Shown here: one piece after another, positions 24,208-25,427 of the stretch
Numbering within the stretch: position 1 is the stretch's first letter
Layout of the letters: every line of letters begins with the position of its first letter
Program-made: the position numbers and the translations under genes
Notes under the pieces: model-generated
What the model was told of the DNA's origin: nothing
The model's database searches: none
The model's input: the letters and a program-made list of their open reading frames with translations, nothing else
Assembly: GCA_049513815.1 (NCBI GenBank)
Contig: JBEKVR010000057.1
Coordinates: 1 to 25,427, forward strand
Length of the DNA stretch: 25,427 bases
Reading direction: 5' to 3'
Source of the DNA: Roseiarcus sp049513815
GTDB taxonomy: Bacteria; Pseudomonadota; Alphaproteobacteria; Rhizobiales; Beijerinckiaceae

Positions 24208-25427
24208 TCAGCCGTCGAGTGCGTCGAGCGCCGCCTCGAGCCGGTCGAACGCTGCATCGAAATCGTCGAAGCCGATCGTCAGCGGCGGGCAGAGCGTGAC
24301 GACCTTGCCGCCGCCGATCTTGAAGCTCAGCCCTCTGTCGAGACAGGCGTACATTAGCCGGTCGGCGAATTCGGCGGCGTCCGCGCCGCCGATTTCGACG
24401 CCGAAATAGGCGCCGAAGCTGCGGACCTCGACAATACGCGCGTGCTTCGCCTGCAAGGCGACGAGCCGGGCGAGGCCGTGCGCCTCAAGATCGCAGGCGC
24501 GGGCGATCAGTCCCTCGTCCTCGATCGTCGCCAGCGTCGCCAGCGCCGCGGCCGACGCGACCGGGCTTTTCTCGTGCGTGTAATGGCCGAGCGCAGCGTC
24601 GGGCGCGCAATCGAGCGCGCCGGCGGCAAGAATGGCGGCGAGCGGCATGACGCCGCCCCCTAACCCCTTGCCGATGACCAGGATATCTGGCGTCGCGCCC
24701 AATCGTTCGCAAGCGTACATCGCGCCCGACCGCGCCAGGCCGCTCGGGATCTCGTCGAAGATCAGCAGCGCCCCATGCCGTGCGCAGGAGTCGCCCACGC
24801 GCGGCCAGAAATCGGACGGCGGCGGCGTGACGGTCGTCCAGCGCAACGGTTCGGCGATCAGCGCCGCGACGTCGCCCTGGACGTCGAGCGAATATTCGAT
24901 GAAGTCGGCGAGGCGGTCGAATGGATGGTCGTCGCCAAAGAAGCGGCGCGCGAGGTCGAGGGGCGGCAGGTGTTCCGCGCCCGGAGTCATCGGCCCGAGC
25001 CCGCGGCGGAACAGCGCTTCGCCGCCGACGCCGATCGCGTCGAGCGTGGCGCCGTGGAACGAATCCCAGAACGACAGCGTCTTGTGCCGGCCGGTGGCGT
25101 AGCGCGCGAGCTTCAGCGCCATGCCGACCGCCGCCGATCCGCTCGGCGCGAACAGAGTCTTGTCGAGCCCCGCCGGCGCCGTGTCGACCAGACGACGGGC
25201 GAGCGCGGTGGCGGTCGGGTTCGAATAGCGGCGGGTGCAGAAGGGCAGGGTCTCCATCTCGCGGCGAATCGCTTCGACCACCCTCGGGTGGCCGTGGCCG
25301 AGCTGATGGACGCTGTTGCCGTGGAAATCGAGAATGCGCTTTCCGTCGACGTCGGTGAGCCAGGCGCCCTCGGCGCGAACGATTTCGGTCAGGCATGGCG
25401 TCGACAGCGACTGGCGCAGAAAATAGC
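24208..25427 (-). CDS. pbfA: (R)-1-hydroxy-2-aminoethylphosphonate ammonia-lyase PbfA, N-terminus cut by the window
   Basis: A class III aminotransferase-fold PLP enzyme. The frame is open to the window edge, giving 405 visible residues and lacking probably only the first few tens. The GTG at 25281 is internal and not the start, since family sequence continues upstream. Conserved blocks include L-R-Q-S-L-S-T-P-C, D-F-H-G-N-S-V-H-Q, P-F-C-T-R-R-Y-S-N, S-F-W-D-S-F-H-G-A-T, E-P-L-R-W-T-T-V-T-P-P-P, I-F-D-E-I-P-S-G-L and the PLP lysine in V-I-G-K-G-L-G-G-G. The N-terminal blocks and the position beside phnSTUV indicate PbfA, which eliminates ammonia from (R)-1-hydroxy-2-aminoethylphosphonate to give phosphonoacetaldehyde. 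It could be mistaken for a 4-aminobutyrate or ornithine aminotransferase. A PhnW-type transaminase is less likely because PhnW is a class V enzyme. Confidence 0.78.
   Translation of the reverse strand, partial: YFLRQSLSTPCLTEIVRAEGAWLTDVDGKRILDFHGNSVHQLGHGHPRVVEAIRREMETLPFCTRRYSNPTATALARRLVDTAPAGLDKTLFAPSGSAAVGMALKLARYATGRHKTLSFWDSFHGATLDAIGVGGEALFRRGLGPMTPGAEHLPPLDLARRFFGDDHPFDRLADFIEYSLDVQGDVAALIAEPLRWTTVTPPPSDFWPRVGDSCARHGALLIFDEIPSGLARSGAMYACERLGATPDILVIGKGLGGGVMPLAAILAAGALDCAPDAALGHYTHEKSPVASAAALATLATIEDEGLIARACDLEAHGLARLVALQAKHARIVEVRSFGAYFGVEIGGADAAEFADRLMYACLDRGLSFKIGGGKVVTLCPPLTIGFDDFDAAFDRLEAALDALDG

Overview
The window looks like a chromosomal segment of a high-GC alphaproteobacterium, most likely of the Rhizobiales (Hyphomicrobiales) type. 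The reasons are strong G/C at third codon positions, dense carbohydrate and phosphonate ABC transporters, operons joined by ATGA/GTGA overlaps, and gene families common in that order (DUF2291 lipoprotein, PhnSTUV importer, PbfA-type lyase). The genus cannot be read from the sequence. No rRNA, tRNA, IS element, CRISPR array or phage gene was seen.

Left part (1-4986): two translationally coupled PLP-dependent fold-type II enzymes on the minus strand (the first cut by the window edge). A 415-base intergenic region separates them from a plus-strand zinc dehydrogenase (L-idonate 5-dehydrogenase-like) and an LLM flavin-dependent oxidoreductase. A gene-poor stretch follows, with an AT-rich inverted repeat and one doubtful small ORF.

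Middle part (5134-14502): a divergent sugar-utilisation locus. On the minus strand lie a RbsB-type binding protein, a DUF2291 lipoprotein, a double ATPase, a permease and then a DeoR-family regulator. On the plus strand lie a fucose/arabinose-isomerase-family protein, a two-subunit transketolase and an FGGY sugar kinase that is clearly broken. The layout fits an import - isomerise - phosphorylate - transketolase-cleave pathway for a pentose, branched pentose or similar sugar, with the kinase step lost here. The 498-base divergent region carries three CGAAA repeats and a leader hairpin on each side.

lrgAB region (14495-16566): a holin-like LrgA/LrgB pair, read divergently from a LysR regulator, with a T-N11-A LysR box between them. 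The lrgB end lies against the kinase remnant, so this is the likely site of an old deletion or rearrangement.

Right part (16740-25427): an exported GH3 beta-glucosidase converges on a YqhD-like iron-dependent aldehyde reductase with 3 bases between the stop codons. The minus-strand cluster pbfA (partial)-phnS-phnT-phnU-phnV follows. It encodes a complete 2-aminoethylphosphonate-type ABC importer and a PLP lyase that would turn (R)-1-hydroxy-2-aminoethylphosphonate into phosphonoacetaldehyde. The enzymes acting next (PhnX, or PhnY/PhnA) are not in the window.
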